This document shows, in pieces, positions 56,556 to 64,000 of a stretch of 64,000 nt of DNA. Both the position numbers and the translations under genes were made by a program. Within the stretch, counting starts at the first letter, position 1. Each line of letters begins with the position of its first letter. The stretch is from Desulfobacula sp. (lineage in GTDB: Bacteria > Desulfobacterota > Desulfobacteria > Desulfobacterales > Desulfobacteraceae): assembly GCA_023701135.1 (NCBI GenBank), contig JAMPXP010000002.1:62001-126000 (forward strand). Direction: 5' to 3'. A model generated the notes under the pieces. That model saw only the letters and a list, made by a program, of their open reading frames with translations, had not been told where the DNA came from and searched no databases.

Positions 56556-56843
56556 ATGCCGGTGATCTTATTTAATGCGTTTTCATTTTTACAAAAAAAG
56601 TTAAAAGACAAAAAAATACCCTATTCCAATGCGTCCATGACCATAGGACCGGAAACAACGGTTGAAGAACTTATCTCCCAGGTCCGCCTGGCTCCGGAAG
56701 AAGTCGAGGCCGTATTCATCAACGGAAAAGTGTCTTCTTTTGATACCATTCTTCGGGACAATGACCGTGTTGCCCTTGTTCCGCCGGGAATTCCGGGACC
56801 TTACAGGGTTTTACTCGGGTTTGTGAACAAAAAACGAAAATGA
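56556..56843 (+). CDS. MoaD/ThiS-fold small protein without a C-terminal Gly-Gly
   Basis: 95 residues with the ubiquitin-like beta-grasp of MoaD/ThiS (TTVEELISQVRLAPEEVEAVFINGKVSSFDTILRDNDRVALVPP). The protein ends GPYRVLLGFVNKKRK instead of GG, so it cannot act as a normal sulfur carrier by that tail. GGGAGG lies before the ATG. Overlaps thpR by four bases. Its role is unknown; related proteins of this type occur in anaerobes beside AOR genes. Confidence 0.75.
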   Translation: MPVILFNAFSFLQKKLKDKKIPYSNASMTIGPETTVEELISQVRLAPEEVEAVFINGKVSSFDTILRDNDRVALVPPGIPGPYRVLLGFVNKKRK

Positions 56844-57445
56844 AAGAGGATTCCGGGCAGATCCGCTCCTTTATTGCCGTAGAGATTCCGGAGACGGTTA
56901 AAAATTCTCTGGAAAATCTTCAGAAAAATCTTTCTGCATCCGGAATCAACGCCTCTTTTTCCAAGCTGGAAACCCTCCACCTTACCTTGAAATTTCTGGG
57001 GAATATCCGGTTGGATGACCTTGATTCCCTTGAACGCAGCATGGAAAAAGCCGTCGCTGGAATTTTACCCCACAGGCTTTTTGCGGCCGGCATCGGTGTG
57101 TTTCCTTCAGTCAAACACGCCCGGATCATATGGTCTGGGATAAGGGGGGAAACCCAGTGTCTTGGGGCCCTTGCAGCAGGATTGGAATCCGTTCTTTTTA
57201 GAGAATTGGGCATGGAAAAAGAGAAAAAAATATTCCGGCCCCACCTGACGTTGGCCCGGATCAACCATAATCTTTCCCCTGACCTTATTCTTTCAGCTAT
57301 CAAAACTTTTGAAAATTTTCATACCCCGGATTTTTCAGTCTCAGGGATCAGTCTTTTTCAAAGCAATCTCTCATCGGCCGGAGCGATCCACAAACAGATC
57401 TTTTTTATACCGTTCCCCCTTAATAGGGTCCAAGCACAAGATTAA
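56840..57445 (+). CDS. thpR: RNA 2',3'-cyclic phosphodiesterase
   Basis: 2H phosphoesterase of about 200 residues that opens 2',3'-cyclic phosphate to a 2'-phosphate. Both HxTx motifs are seen: LHLTLKFLG near residue 49 and PHLTLARI near 133. Start RSFIAVEIPE is typical. Cytosolic. Overlaps the MoaD-like gene (ATGA), and its end overlaps the convergent FapA-like gene by 26 bp. Confidence 0.9.
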   Translation: MKEDSGQIRSFIAVEIPETVKNSLENLQKNLSASGINASFSKLETLHLTLKFLGNIRLDDLDSLERSMEKAVAGILPHRLFAAGIGVFPSVKHARIIWSGIRGETQCLGALAAGLESVLFRELGMEKEKKIFRPHLTLARINHNLSPDLILSAIKTFENFHTPDFSVSGISLFQSNLSSAGAIHKQIFFIPFPLNRVQAQD

Positions 57446-59684
57446 AATTTCCTGTTGAATTCTGCTTTTCAACCAAAGAAAAATGATTCAGCTCCTTTTC
57501 AATGGACATCTGTGAATAAACCCCTTTAAAGACAGTCCCGGAAAAAGCCTGATCATGAATTTTAATGCAAGGATGGTTTTCATGTTTTCTTGCCCATTCG
57601 AAAAAGGCCAGCACGTCAATTTGAAGCTCTGAAATCCTTTTGTCTATTCCGGGTTCTATTTTTTTTATTTTTTGTTCAAGAAGGCTGGCGGCCCTATCGT
57701 GTTTCTTTTTTGTTTCGTTTAATGTCTTGAGTGAATCAAGGGCCTCTTCCATTCTTTTTTCAAAGGTCTTGACCAGGGTCACGATATTTTTAAGATCCTT
57801 TGTATCCGCCGATTCTTTTTTCTGTTTAAATTCATTGGAAAGGATTCGGTTTTTATTTTTGGCCCGGTCATGAAAAATTTTCAATTCAATCATTTTCTGA
57901 AAAATTTTATCAGCAGCTCTATGCTGCTCATTTTTTTTTTCGTTTAATTCATCCAGGGGCCGGCGGATGTTTTGAATTTCAAGATGGAGCTGCTTTACCT
58001 TTTTCAGAAGATGATGTTCCGTTCCGGCTCCGAGAATGCAAGCCCGTGTTCTGCCGTTGCCGGCACCTGCCAGCTCGATTCCCATTTTTGCAAAAAGGGT
58101 TGAGGAAACCACCCGGCATTTTTTTGAATCTATTTTCCCGCTGGAGAAGACGGTTGAGTCTATCATTTCATTTTCAATATATACATTGCCAAAGGTTTCA
58201 ATCCTGCAGTTATGAAGATATGTTGCATAAACATCACCCTGGGCGCTGATAAAAGAATCCGTGATACCGATCTCGGCCCTGACGCTTCCAATGGCATCTA
58301 TCCGTGCCCCCCTGATTTCTCTTGCAGTCAGATCCCCCGCAGTGACAGGGTAGGCACCGGTTAAGATGCCAGAAATATTCAGGTTTGCATAGCTTTCAAG
58401 GGGTCCGTATTTAAGATCTGCGTCTTCCAGAACAAAAATCGCCGGATGAATATAAAGCTTTTTCTCAATGGAAAGAGAGGGAAAACCGGTTTTTCCTGCA
58501 AAGGCTTTTGTCTGGTCGCTCGAAAGTCTTGTTCCGGCAGCGCATCGGAATGTAAAATCATAGCCTTGGGATTGTTCCAGGTTGTTACCGAACACATCCT
58601 TTTTTAAAAAGATTTCCTTGCCCCGATATTGTTCCGCCAGGGTGACCCCCATTTTTTTTTCCTGGGTATCCACCTTGTCCACATCAAAAAAATAGGAGGC
58701 CTTCCTGTCCTTTACCAGTTCCACTGAAAAATCCTGCCGTGCGGCTACAAATTCCGTATTTTTCATATCCAGGTGGCATTGAAGGATGGGGTCCGGATAA
58801 ACACCGAATTTTATGCCCTTGGTTTGAAGCGCGTGCCGGATATCTTGGGCGCATAAATGTTCATTACCGTTGGTTATTTTTACAACAGCCTCCATTTTAT
58901 CCTGACTGATGTCTATGGTAAGACCCGGGTTTCTCTCAGGGCTGGCAAGCGCCTCCAGGCGCTGTTGTTCTTTGAGGACAAGCGCTTTCTGGTCTTCGGT
59001 CATAAAATTGAGCTGAACCATGAAATCCGCCAGGATTCGAATTCTGTTCTCTTTTTCAAAGGCCTTTTCCTGGGCTTTCTGAGCGATTTTGACCTGCCGG
59101 TCAGTGGCAAATCCTTTTTCAATGGCATGGGCTGAAAATTCTTTATCCAGGACTTTTATCCGTAAAAATTTTTTTTCATATTCCGTAAGGGTGGAATCTT
59201 TATAGGCTGAATCCCTATCCTCCCTTTCTTCCTGCTGCGCCTCAGCCTGTATTTTTTCAAGTTCTGAATCGAAAAAGGCCTGCTCTTTTAAAATGTCATT
59301 TTTCTGCTTAACCGTTATCACCCGTGATTCGACCAGAATATCGCCGATCAATTTTCTCAGCTTTGCCCGTTGGAATTCTTTTTTCTGATAGTCCAGGGCC
59401 TTCTCAATATCTTTTTCCGTTGCAAACCCTTTTTCAATAGCAATCCGGCCAAAGGCTTCCCCCTGCTTTTTAACGATCAGATAATCCTCAATCAGTTTTA
59501 AGAGTCCGACTTGATATTGGGTGGCAAAGTTCAGGCCGAGGATCAATGGGCCAAAGCTAATGTCAGGGTCTTCTTTTTTCTTGAGGGCGAATAGCTTCTG
59601 AAGATGCTGATGCTGTTGAATGGTAATGGTGCCGTATTGAAGGGCAAGATCGGCCAGGGTCGGAATTTGATTCAATTGCGCCAC
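57420..59684 (-). CDS. FapA-family (DUF342) protein with repeated N-terminal helical motifs
   Basis: 754 residues. The N-terminal 250 residues contain three related helical repeats with AIEKGFATEKDIEKALDYQ, AIEKGFATDRQVKIAQKAQ and short ILADFMVQLNFMTEDQ elements, like the DUF342-linked and MshE-type N-terminal modules. The central FapA beta-helix has LNISGILTGAYPVTAGDLTAREI, GSVRAEIGITDSFISAQGDVYATY and SGKIDSKKCRVVS. A coiled coil about 570-690 ends the protein. No signal peptide. FapA proteins are linked to flagellar and surface processes; the function here is unknown. Confidence 0.82.
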   Translation of the reverse strand: MAQLNQIPTLADLALQYGTITIQQHQHLQKLFALKKKEDPDISFGPLILGLNFATQYQVGLLKLIEDYLIVKKQGEAFGRIAIEKGFATEKDIEKALDYQKKEFQRAKLRKLIGDILVESRVITVKQKNDILKEQAFFDSELEKIQAEAQQEEREDRDSAYKDSTLTEYEKKFLRIKVLDKEFSAHAIEKGFATDRQVKIAQKAQEKAFEKENRIRILADFMVQLNFMTEDQKALVLKEQQRLEALASPERNPGLTIDISQDKMEAVVKITNGNEHLCAQDIRHALQTKGIKFGVYPDPILQCHLDMKNTEFVAARQDFSVELVKDRKASYFFDVDKVDTQEKKMGVTLAEQYRGKEIFLKKDVFGNNLEQSQGYDFTFRCAAGTRLSSDQTKAFAGKTGFPSLSIEKKLYIHPAIFVLEDADLKYGPLESYANLNISGILTGAYPVTAGDLTAREIRGARIDAIGSVRAEIGITDSFISAQGDVYATYLHNCRIETFGNVYIENEMIDSTVFSSGKIDSKKCRVVSSTLFAKMGIELAGAGNGRTRACILGAGTEHHLLKKVKQLHLEIQNIRRPLDELNEKKNEQHRAADKIFQKMIELKIFHDRAKNKNRILSNEFKQKKESADTKDLKNIVTLVKTFEKRMEEALDSLKTLNETKKKHDRAASLLEQKIKKIEPGIDKRISELQIDVLAFFEWARKHENHPCIKIHDQAFSGTVFKGVYSQMSIEKELNHFSLVEKQNSTGNFNLVLGPY

Positions 59685-59814
59685 GATAATTGGTTCCAGT
59701 GGTTATCTTTATTTATGATTCCATTAGAATAAAGAATTTACAAGCTAAAGTAAATGACTTCATGGCGATTCTGAAAATTCGCCCGGTTTGAACAATTCTC
59801 TAGGAAAATCCGGA

Positions 59815-61278
59815 TCAAAGGAAAGGGGCCAGGTCCACGTTGGCTTCAAAATGCTCTTTTAAAAGGCCATAGTTTTTTTCCTTTAACCCGGCCATGTCTT
59901 CCTCGGGGCAAGGCAGGTTCAATCCGATACGGCTCAGCCATTTGGATAAAATCCGGGGGGAGTCGAAAAAACCATGGATATAGGTTCCCGCAATTTTTTC
60001 GTTTTTGTCCATGCATCCGTCCATGTCCCCGGATGGGATGGCATTCCGTGCAAGGATTCTGACCAAGGGTGTCCCGCTTTTGAGTGTGGTCGATCCCATA
60101 TGGATTTCATACCCCTTCCCCTTTTCCCCTTCCCATTCAAAATCGCTCAACGTCGTTGTTTTCGGGGCTTTCAGCACGGTCTCAACCGGCAGAAGATTCA
60201 AGGCCCTTGTTTTTCCCGGACTTCCTTCAAGTCCTTCGGGATCATCCACGAATTCCCCCAGCATCTGGTATCCGCCGCAGATGCCCAGGATATATCCCCC
60301 GGACCGGACATGGTTTTCCAGGGGCGTCTTAAACTCCCGGACCAGCCATTCAAGATCGGCCCTTGTATTTTTTGATCCCGGAATGATGACGGCCTTGAAT
60401 TTTTCCAGGTGGTCCGGCCGGTCAATATAAACGACCTGGAGCCCCTTTGTCTTTGCCAGGGCGTGGAAATCGGTGAAATTGGCGATATGGGGCAGCCGGA
60501 TGACGGCAATGGCCGGGATATCCGGTTCGAGGGCCTTGAAATTCCGGCAGTTTTCAATTTCAACGGAATCTTCTGCATCTATTCTAAAATGGGAATACCA
60601 GGGAAGAACCCCCAACACTTTTTTCCCGGTTTGTTTCTGTATCCACTCCACCCCGTCTTTGAACAGGGTGATATCTCCCCTGAACCGGTTGATGATAAAT
60701 CCTTTCACCATGTCCCGGTATTTCTGCGGAAGGCAGCTCAGGGTCCCGACGATCTGGGCAAAGACGCCTCCCCTGTGGATATCGGCCACCAGGACCACGT
60801 CGGCCTTTGCATATTCGGCCATGGGAAAATTAACAATGTCGCCGGGCATCAGGTTGACTTCGGCGCAGGACCCGGCTCCCTCCAGAACAATCCTGTCACA
60901 GGTCTGCTCAAGGCGATCAAAGGCCTGGCAGGCTTTTTTAAAATAAAAGTCTTTCTGCCTGTGGTAATCCACGGCTGAAAGGTTTCCGTGGACCTTTCCC
61001 AGCAGGATGACCTGGGACTGCTTTTCTCCCGTCGGTTTCAGAAGAATGGGATTCATATCCACATGGGGAGCAATCCGGGCCGCTTCTGCCTGGACAATCT
61101 GAGCCCTGCCCATTTCAAGGCCTTCAGGTGTGATGCCGGAATTATTGGACATGTTCTGGGATTTAAAGGGTGCGGTTTTAATTCCCCGGTCTGCCAGGGA
61201 CCGGCAAAGGGCAGCCGCCACAATGCTTTTTCCGACATCCGAGCCCGTCCCCAAAATAGCGATATTTTTTTTTCTCAT
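59815..61278 (-). CDS. cobQ: Cobyric acid synthase
   Basis: Amidates four corrin carboxylates (b, d, e, g) with glutamine and ATP to give adenosylcobyric acid. 487 residues: P-loop-like GTGSDVGKS, SQNMSNNS, and the C-terminal glutaminase domain with catalytic Cys in LGICGGYQMLG and final GTYIHGFFD. Overlaps cobO (ATGA). Last gene of cbiF-cbiG-cobJ-cobO-cobQ. Confidence 0.95.
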   Translation of the reverse strand: MRKKNIAILGTGSDVGKSIVAAALCRSLADRGIKTAPFKSQNMSNNSGITPEGLEMGRAQIVQAEAARIAPHVDMNPILLKPTGEKQSQVILLGKVHGNLSAVDYHRQKDFYFKKACQAFDRLEQTCDRIVLEGAGSCAEVNLMPGDIVNFPMAEYAKADVVLVADIHRGGVFAQIVGTLSCLPQKYRDMVKGFIINRFRGDITLFKDGVEWIQKQTGKKVLGVLPWYSHFRIDAEDSVEIENCRNFKALEPDIPAIAVIRLPHIANFTDFHALAKTKGLQVVYIDRPDHLEKFKAVIIPGSKNTRADLEWLVREFKTPLENHVRSGGYILGICGGYQMLGEFVDDPEGLEGSPGKTRALNLLPVETVLKAPKTTTLSDFEWEGEKGKGYEIHMGSTTLKSGTPLVRILARNAIPSGDMDGCMDKNEKIAGTYIHGFFDSPRILSKWLSRIGLNLPCPEEDMAGLKEKNYGLLKEHFEANVDLAPFL

Positions 61279-61787
61279 TTTTCTATGCCCACCCGGGCTG
61301 TAACCCCATTTTTATAATAATGCTTGATTTCCATCATTTCCGTTACCAGATCCGCTTTCTCCATGATGGCTGCCGTAGCTCCCCGTCCTGTGATGACCAG
61401 CTCAACATGTTCCGGCTTCAGGTCCATGAGATCCAGGATTTCTTTTTCCGATAAAATACGGCACATGACGGCCACGTTACCTTCTTCGGCAATGACCAGA
61501 TCATGTTTGCCGGCCATCAGAACCTCACACAATTTCAGATATCCGGCCCTCCCGGCAGCCATTTCTTCCTCTGACGGGTTTCCCCGGACAAATTTGCCCA
61601 TGCCGAACTGTTCGATGGTAATATTCTCAAACCTGGATAAAGCTTTGATCTCGGAATATTCACCGTTTTTAAGGAATTGGGCAATATACACCTTCAGTCC
61701 GGCGCCGGCGGCTCTAAGGGCAAGGCCCAGGCTTGCCGTGGTTTTTCCTTTTCCATTGCCGGTATAGACTTGAATATAGCCTTTCAT
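61275..61787 (-). CDS. cobO: Cob(I)yrinic acid a,c-diamide adenosyltransferase
   Basis: CobA/BtuR-type enzyme that adenosylates the corrinoid at cobalt. 170 residues: P-loop GNGKGKTTASLGLALRA near residue 10, then LVIAEEGNVAVMC in place of the usual DExN motif, and VELVITGRGA. Overlaps cobQ and follows cobJ by 31 bp. Confidence 0.93.
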   Translation of the reverse strand: MKGYIQVYTGNGKGKTTASLGLALRAAGAGLKVYIAQFLKNGEYSEIKALSRFENITIEQFGMGKFVRGNPSEEEMAAGRAGYLKLCEVLMAGKHDLVIAEEGNVAVMCRILSEKEILDLMDLKPEHVELVITGRGATAAIMEKADLVTEMMEIKHYYKNGVTARVGIEK

Positions 61788-61818
61788 ATCAACCCCCCTC
61801 CAAAAAGTTCACATCTTT

Positions 61819-62622
61819 TTATATCTCGTATTTTTCCGCATACCCCCTGGGTGTAAACAGGAAATCCAGGTATTGGACCGAGGTGCTGGAACCGATAAAA
61901 ATGACGGTCTGCATGTTTACCTCGGCCGATTCCAGCCGGTCCAAAGTTGTAAAGGAAATCTTCTGATTTTCCCTCATGGCCCCGGTCACGACGGCCACGG
62001 GGGTTGCCCCGGACCTGTGTTCAAGAATAATCTCCCGGGCCCGCCTGAGCTGCCAATCCCTTTTTTTGCTTTTCGGGTTGTAGATTACAATGACAAAATC
62101 TGCCATGGCTGCGCAGGACAACCTTTTTTCAATGGTTTCCCAGGACGTGAGCAGATCACTCAGGGAAATGGCTGCAAAATCATGGGTCAGGGGCGCACCG
62201 GCCAGTGCGGCTCCTGCTGCCAGGGCCGGAATTCCGGGAACAATCTCAATCTGGAGAAAAGATTCTCCGGCAGCCTGATTTTCGGAGCCCTGATTTTTTT
62301 CACTCCCGGCCCTGGCAAGCCTTATCCCCCGGTTTTTGCAGATCTCGAAGACAAGACCGGCCATGGCATAAATGCCGGGATCTCCGCCGGAAACCAGGGC
62401 GCAGGATTTTCCAGAAAGGGCCTTTTCGATGGCCTTTTCAACCCTTTCAACCTCTTTCATCATGCCGGTGGAAATGATTTCCTTGTCCTTGATGAGATCT
62501 GCGATCATGTCCATATAGGTGGTATATCCGGCCACGCAATCCGCGTCCCGGATGACCTCCACAGCCCTTCCCGACATATGGGCCTGGCTTCCCGGCCCTG
62601 TTCCGATGATGTACAATGTCAT
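61819..62622 (-). CDS. cobJ: Precorrin-3B (cobalt-factor III) C17-methyltransferase
   Basis: CbiH/CobJ methylates C17 and contracts the ring. 267 residues, a SAM-dependent tetrapyrrole methylase fold: IIGTGPGSQAHMSGRA, VSGGDPGIYAMAGL, IVPGIPALAAGAALAGAPLTHDF and VIYNPKSKKRDW. Residues about 105-120 (GSEKNQGSENQAAGES) look like a low-complexity insertion not found in all family members. Overlaps cbiG by four bases. Confidence 0.92.
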   Translation of the reverse strand: MTLYIIGTGPGSQAHMSGRAVEVIRDADCVAGYTTYMDMIADLIKDKEIISTGMMKEVERVEKAIEKALSGKSCALVSGGDPGIYAMAGLVFEICKNRGIRLARAGSEKNQGSENQAAGESFLQIEIVPGIPALAAGAALAGAPLTHDFAAISLSDLLTSWETIEKRLSCAAMADFVIVIYNPKSKKRDWQLRRAREIILEHRSGATPVAVVTGAMRENQKISFTTLDRLESAEVNMQTVIFIGSSTSVQYLDFLFTPRGYAEKYEI

Positions 62623-63701
62623 TTTTCAATTGCCACCGCAATGGTGACATCCTTGTTCTTTTTTTTGGTGACGATCAGGCGGCCATGGCCGGCCGAAAGG
62701 ATGGCCGATGCCTCGGAAACGCTTTTGACACCCACATGTTTTTCAACCATGGGTGACGGGGTCTCAATGGCAGTTACGGCATTCAGGGCCTCACGGGTAT
62801 GAAAATCCAGGGGCAGGTCCATTTTTTCAGCAAGGGACAAAAGTCCCGGCTCATTTTTTTTCAAATCAATACTGGCAATCCGTTTGATGCTGTTCATGGA
62901 CAAATTGCCTTCCTTGAAAACCAGGGTCAGGAAATCATGGATATCCTCAACACCGGCTCCCCTGTTACAGCCAATTCCTACGCTTAATACCGACGGTCTC
63001 AAAACCATGGTTTCACGTGAAACTGGTTCGATCTCGTGGGAGCAGTAAATCTTTTCAAGGGACTGGTCATTGGAAGATCCTTCTACCAATGATACACCGT
63101 GCAGCTCATTTTCGATTAACCCCAGGGGATCATGGATATAAACGGGCTTTCCCATGAGAAAGGCCATATTGATGCGTTTGATATTCCGGGGGGTTTCAAT
63201 ATAAAGCTTTTTTTCTTTTGCGATAACGTCGATGGCTGGGAGGCCGTTGGTGTCCGTTGCCGTGGTAATCACAGGGGTTGCACCAAGGATGCCGGCAATT
63301 TTATACGCAAGGGCGTTGGCACCGCCGACATGGCCGGAAATGAGGCTGATGGCATGGGTCCCGTTATCATCCACAACCACCACGGCCGGGTCAGTCATTT
63401 TTGAGTTTAGGAGTTGCGCGATGAGCCTTACGGCAATACCGGTGGAGAAAATGAAGACATGGCCGGAAAAATGATGAAAGTGGCGGTTGATTTCAAGCCT
63501 CAGCGTGTCAAACCCGAATATATGACTTTCAGGAGCGTTTCCTTGATTCACCCTATTGGATATAAACAAGGAGGAGTCCTGAACACTATTTTTAATCCTT
63601 AGTCCCAGGCCCCTTCCCTTAGGCGTGATGACCCAGACGGCCAGGCTGTCCGGTCCGGCACTATTTAGCGGTTCGATATCCATGGGAAAATCCGGAATCA
63701 T
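62619..63701 (-). CDS. cbiG: Cobalt-precorrin 5A hydrolase CbiG
   Basis: Anaerobic-pathway enzyme that opens the lactone and releases acetaldehyde from cobalt-precorrin 5A. 360 residues; the N-terminal domain has GIAVRLIAQLL, DPAVVVVDDNGTHAISLISGHVGGANALA, TTATDTNGLPAIDV, and the C-terminal CbiG_C has VLSVGIGCNRGAGVEDI and ASIDLKKNEPGLLSLAEK. The start may be ATG 63701 or an ATG seven codons in; the former overlaps cbiF by 41 bp. Confidence 0.9.
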   Translation of the reverse strand: MIPDFPMDIEPLNSAGPDSLAVWVITPKGRGLGLRIKNSVQDSSLFISNRVNQGNAPESHIFGFDTLRLEINRHFHHFSGHVFIFSTGIAVRLIAQLLNSKMTDPAVVVVDDNGTHAISLISGHVGGANALAYKIAGILGATPVITTATDTNGLPAIDVIAKEKKLYIETPRNIKRINMAFLMGKPVYIHDPLGLIENELHGVSLVEGSSNDQSLEKIYCSHEIEPVSRETMVLRPSVLSVGIGCNRGAGVEDIHDFLTLVFKEGNLSMNSIKRIASIDLKKNEPGLLSLAEKMDLPLDFHTREALNAVTAIETPSPMVEKHVGVKSVSEASAILSAGHGRLIVTKKKNKDVTIAVAIEK

Positions 63702-64000
63702 ATAATTTTGATGACAGGATATGCGTTGGATCTAAGCTTGCTTCAACGGATTTGCCCGCAATAATCAGGGCGTGCCTTGTAATCCGGTTTTCTTCGCAGG
63801 TTTTTACAAGCCCGTCTACCCGGGTGTAAATGATTTTTTCGTCGGGATGGCTGACCTTAAAGGCCACGGCACAGATGCTGTCTTTCCCGTAATGGGTTTC
63901 CAGAATAGTTTGAACCCGCCCTATCTGGCCCAGGCTCAGATAAATGGCCAGGGCGGACCGGTGGGCCGCCAGCTTGTCAAGATCTTCCGTATCGGGGACA
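63661..64000 (-). CDS. cbiF: Cobalt-precorrin-4 C11-methyltransferase, C-terminal part
   Basis: The frame runs from base 64000 without a start; only the last 112 residues or so are inside. Visible landmarks are DKLAAHRSALAIYLSLGQI, the VAFKVSHPDEKIIYTRVDGLV strand and TRHALIIAGKS, matching the end of CbiF/CobM methylases, which methylate C11. GTG 63867 is an internal codon, not a start. Its end overlaps cbiG. The N-terminal SAM-binding half lies outside the window. Confidence 0.87.
   Translation of the reverse strand, partial: VPDTEDLDKLAAHRSALAIYLSLGQIGRVQTILETHYGKDSICAVAFKVSHPDEKIIYTRVDGLVKTCEENRITRHALIIAGKSVEASLDPTHILSSKLYDSGFSHGYRTAK

Overview
The window looks like chromosome of an anaerobic, Gram-negative, sulfate-reducer-type bacterium, most likely Desulfobacterales (Desulfobacterota). 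This is inferred from gene content: anaerobic corrin-ring genes (cbiF, cbiG, cobJ), tungsten-type aldehyde:ferredoxin oxidoreductase, rubrerythrin, hybrid-cluster protein with an Fnr-type regulator, archaeal/eukaryal-type prolyl-tRNA synthetase, BamD and Lnt (outer membrane), and many sensor kinases with an HDFNN phospho-acceptor motif. No phage, IS element, CRISPR array or island boundary was seen. Genes are tightly packed, many with ATGA start/stop overlaps.

Layout. 1-4.35 kb (+): end of htpG, rimO, a polyprenyl diphosphate synthase and an exported protein of unknown function. 4.4 kb: a tRNA-Val(GAC) with its own promoter and terminator; its anticodon loop carries C33 instead of the near-universal U33. 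4.65-8.65 kb: a lytic transglycosylase, then (-) lnt-prfB-HD protein with the prfB programmed +1 frameshift. 8.75-12.9 kb: two sensor kinases around a FabG-like reductase, and a small hypothetical gene. 13.0-19.5 kb (+): late cobalamin genes cobU, radical SAM, cobS, cobD, cbiB, a hybrid kinase and cbiR. 19.6-21.2 kb (-): groEL with no groES beside it. 21.7-27.8 kb (+): ispG, proS, a long RelA/SpoT protein, PIN-PhoH ATPase. 27.9-33.3 kb (-): rpmB, bamD-trxB, trxA, rubrerythrin and the aroF-aroB pair.

33.4-38.5 kb (+): response regulator, sensorless hybrid kinase, minCDE, exported MsrAB. 38.6-48.8 kb (-): aspS, hisS, a chemoreceptor, hisD, AOR, rtcB and an HcpR-like regulator. 48.9-53.0 kb (+): hcp, a degenerate HD protein, a ferredoxin and a small siroheme-reductase-like protein. 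53.2-57.4 kb: MarR regulator, a NarX/NarL-like two-component pair on (-), a MoaD/ThiS-fold protein and thpR. 57.4-59.7 kb (-): a FapA-family protein. 59.8-64.0 kb (-): corrin-ring genes cbiF (cut by the window end), cbiG, cobJ, cobO, cobQ. The two cobalamin loci together cover corrin methylation, adenosylation, amidation, aminopropanol attachment, nucleotide-loop assembly and cobamide remodelling.

The strongest non-coding finding is a complete ribosome-mediated attenuator in front of aroF-aroB: a consensus sigma70 promoter, a seven-codon leader peptide with three consecutive Phe codons, and three mutually exclusive hairpins ending in an intrinsic terminator. The strongest gene-cluster finding is the hcp-centred four-gene unit with a Crp/Fnr-type palindrome upstream.
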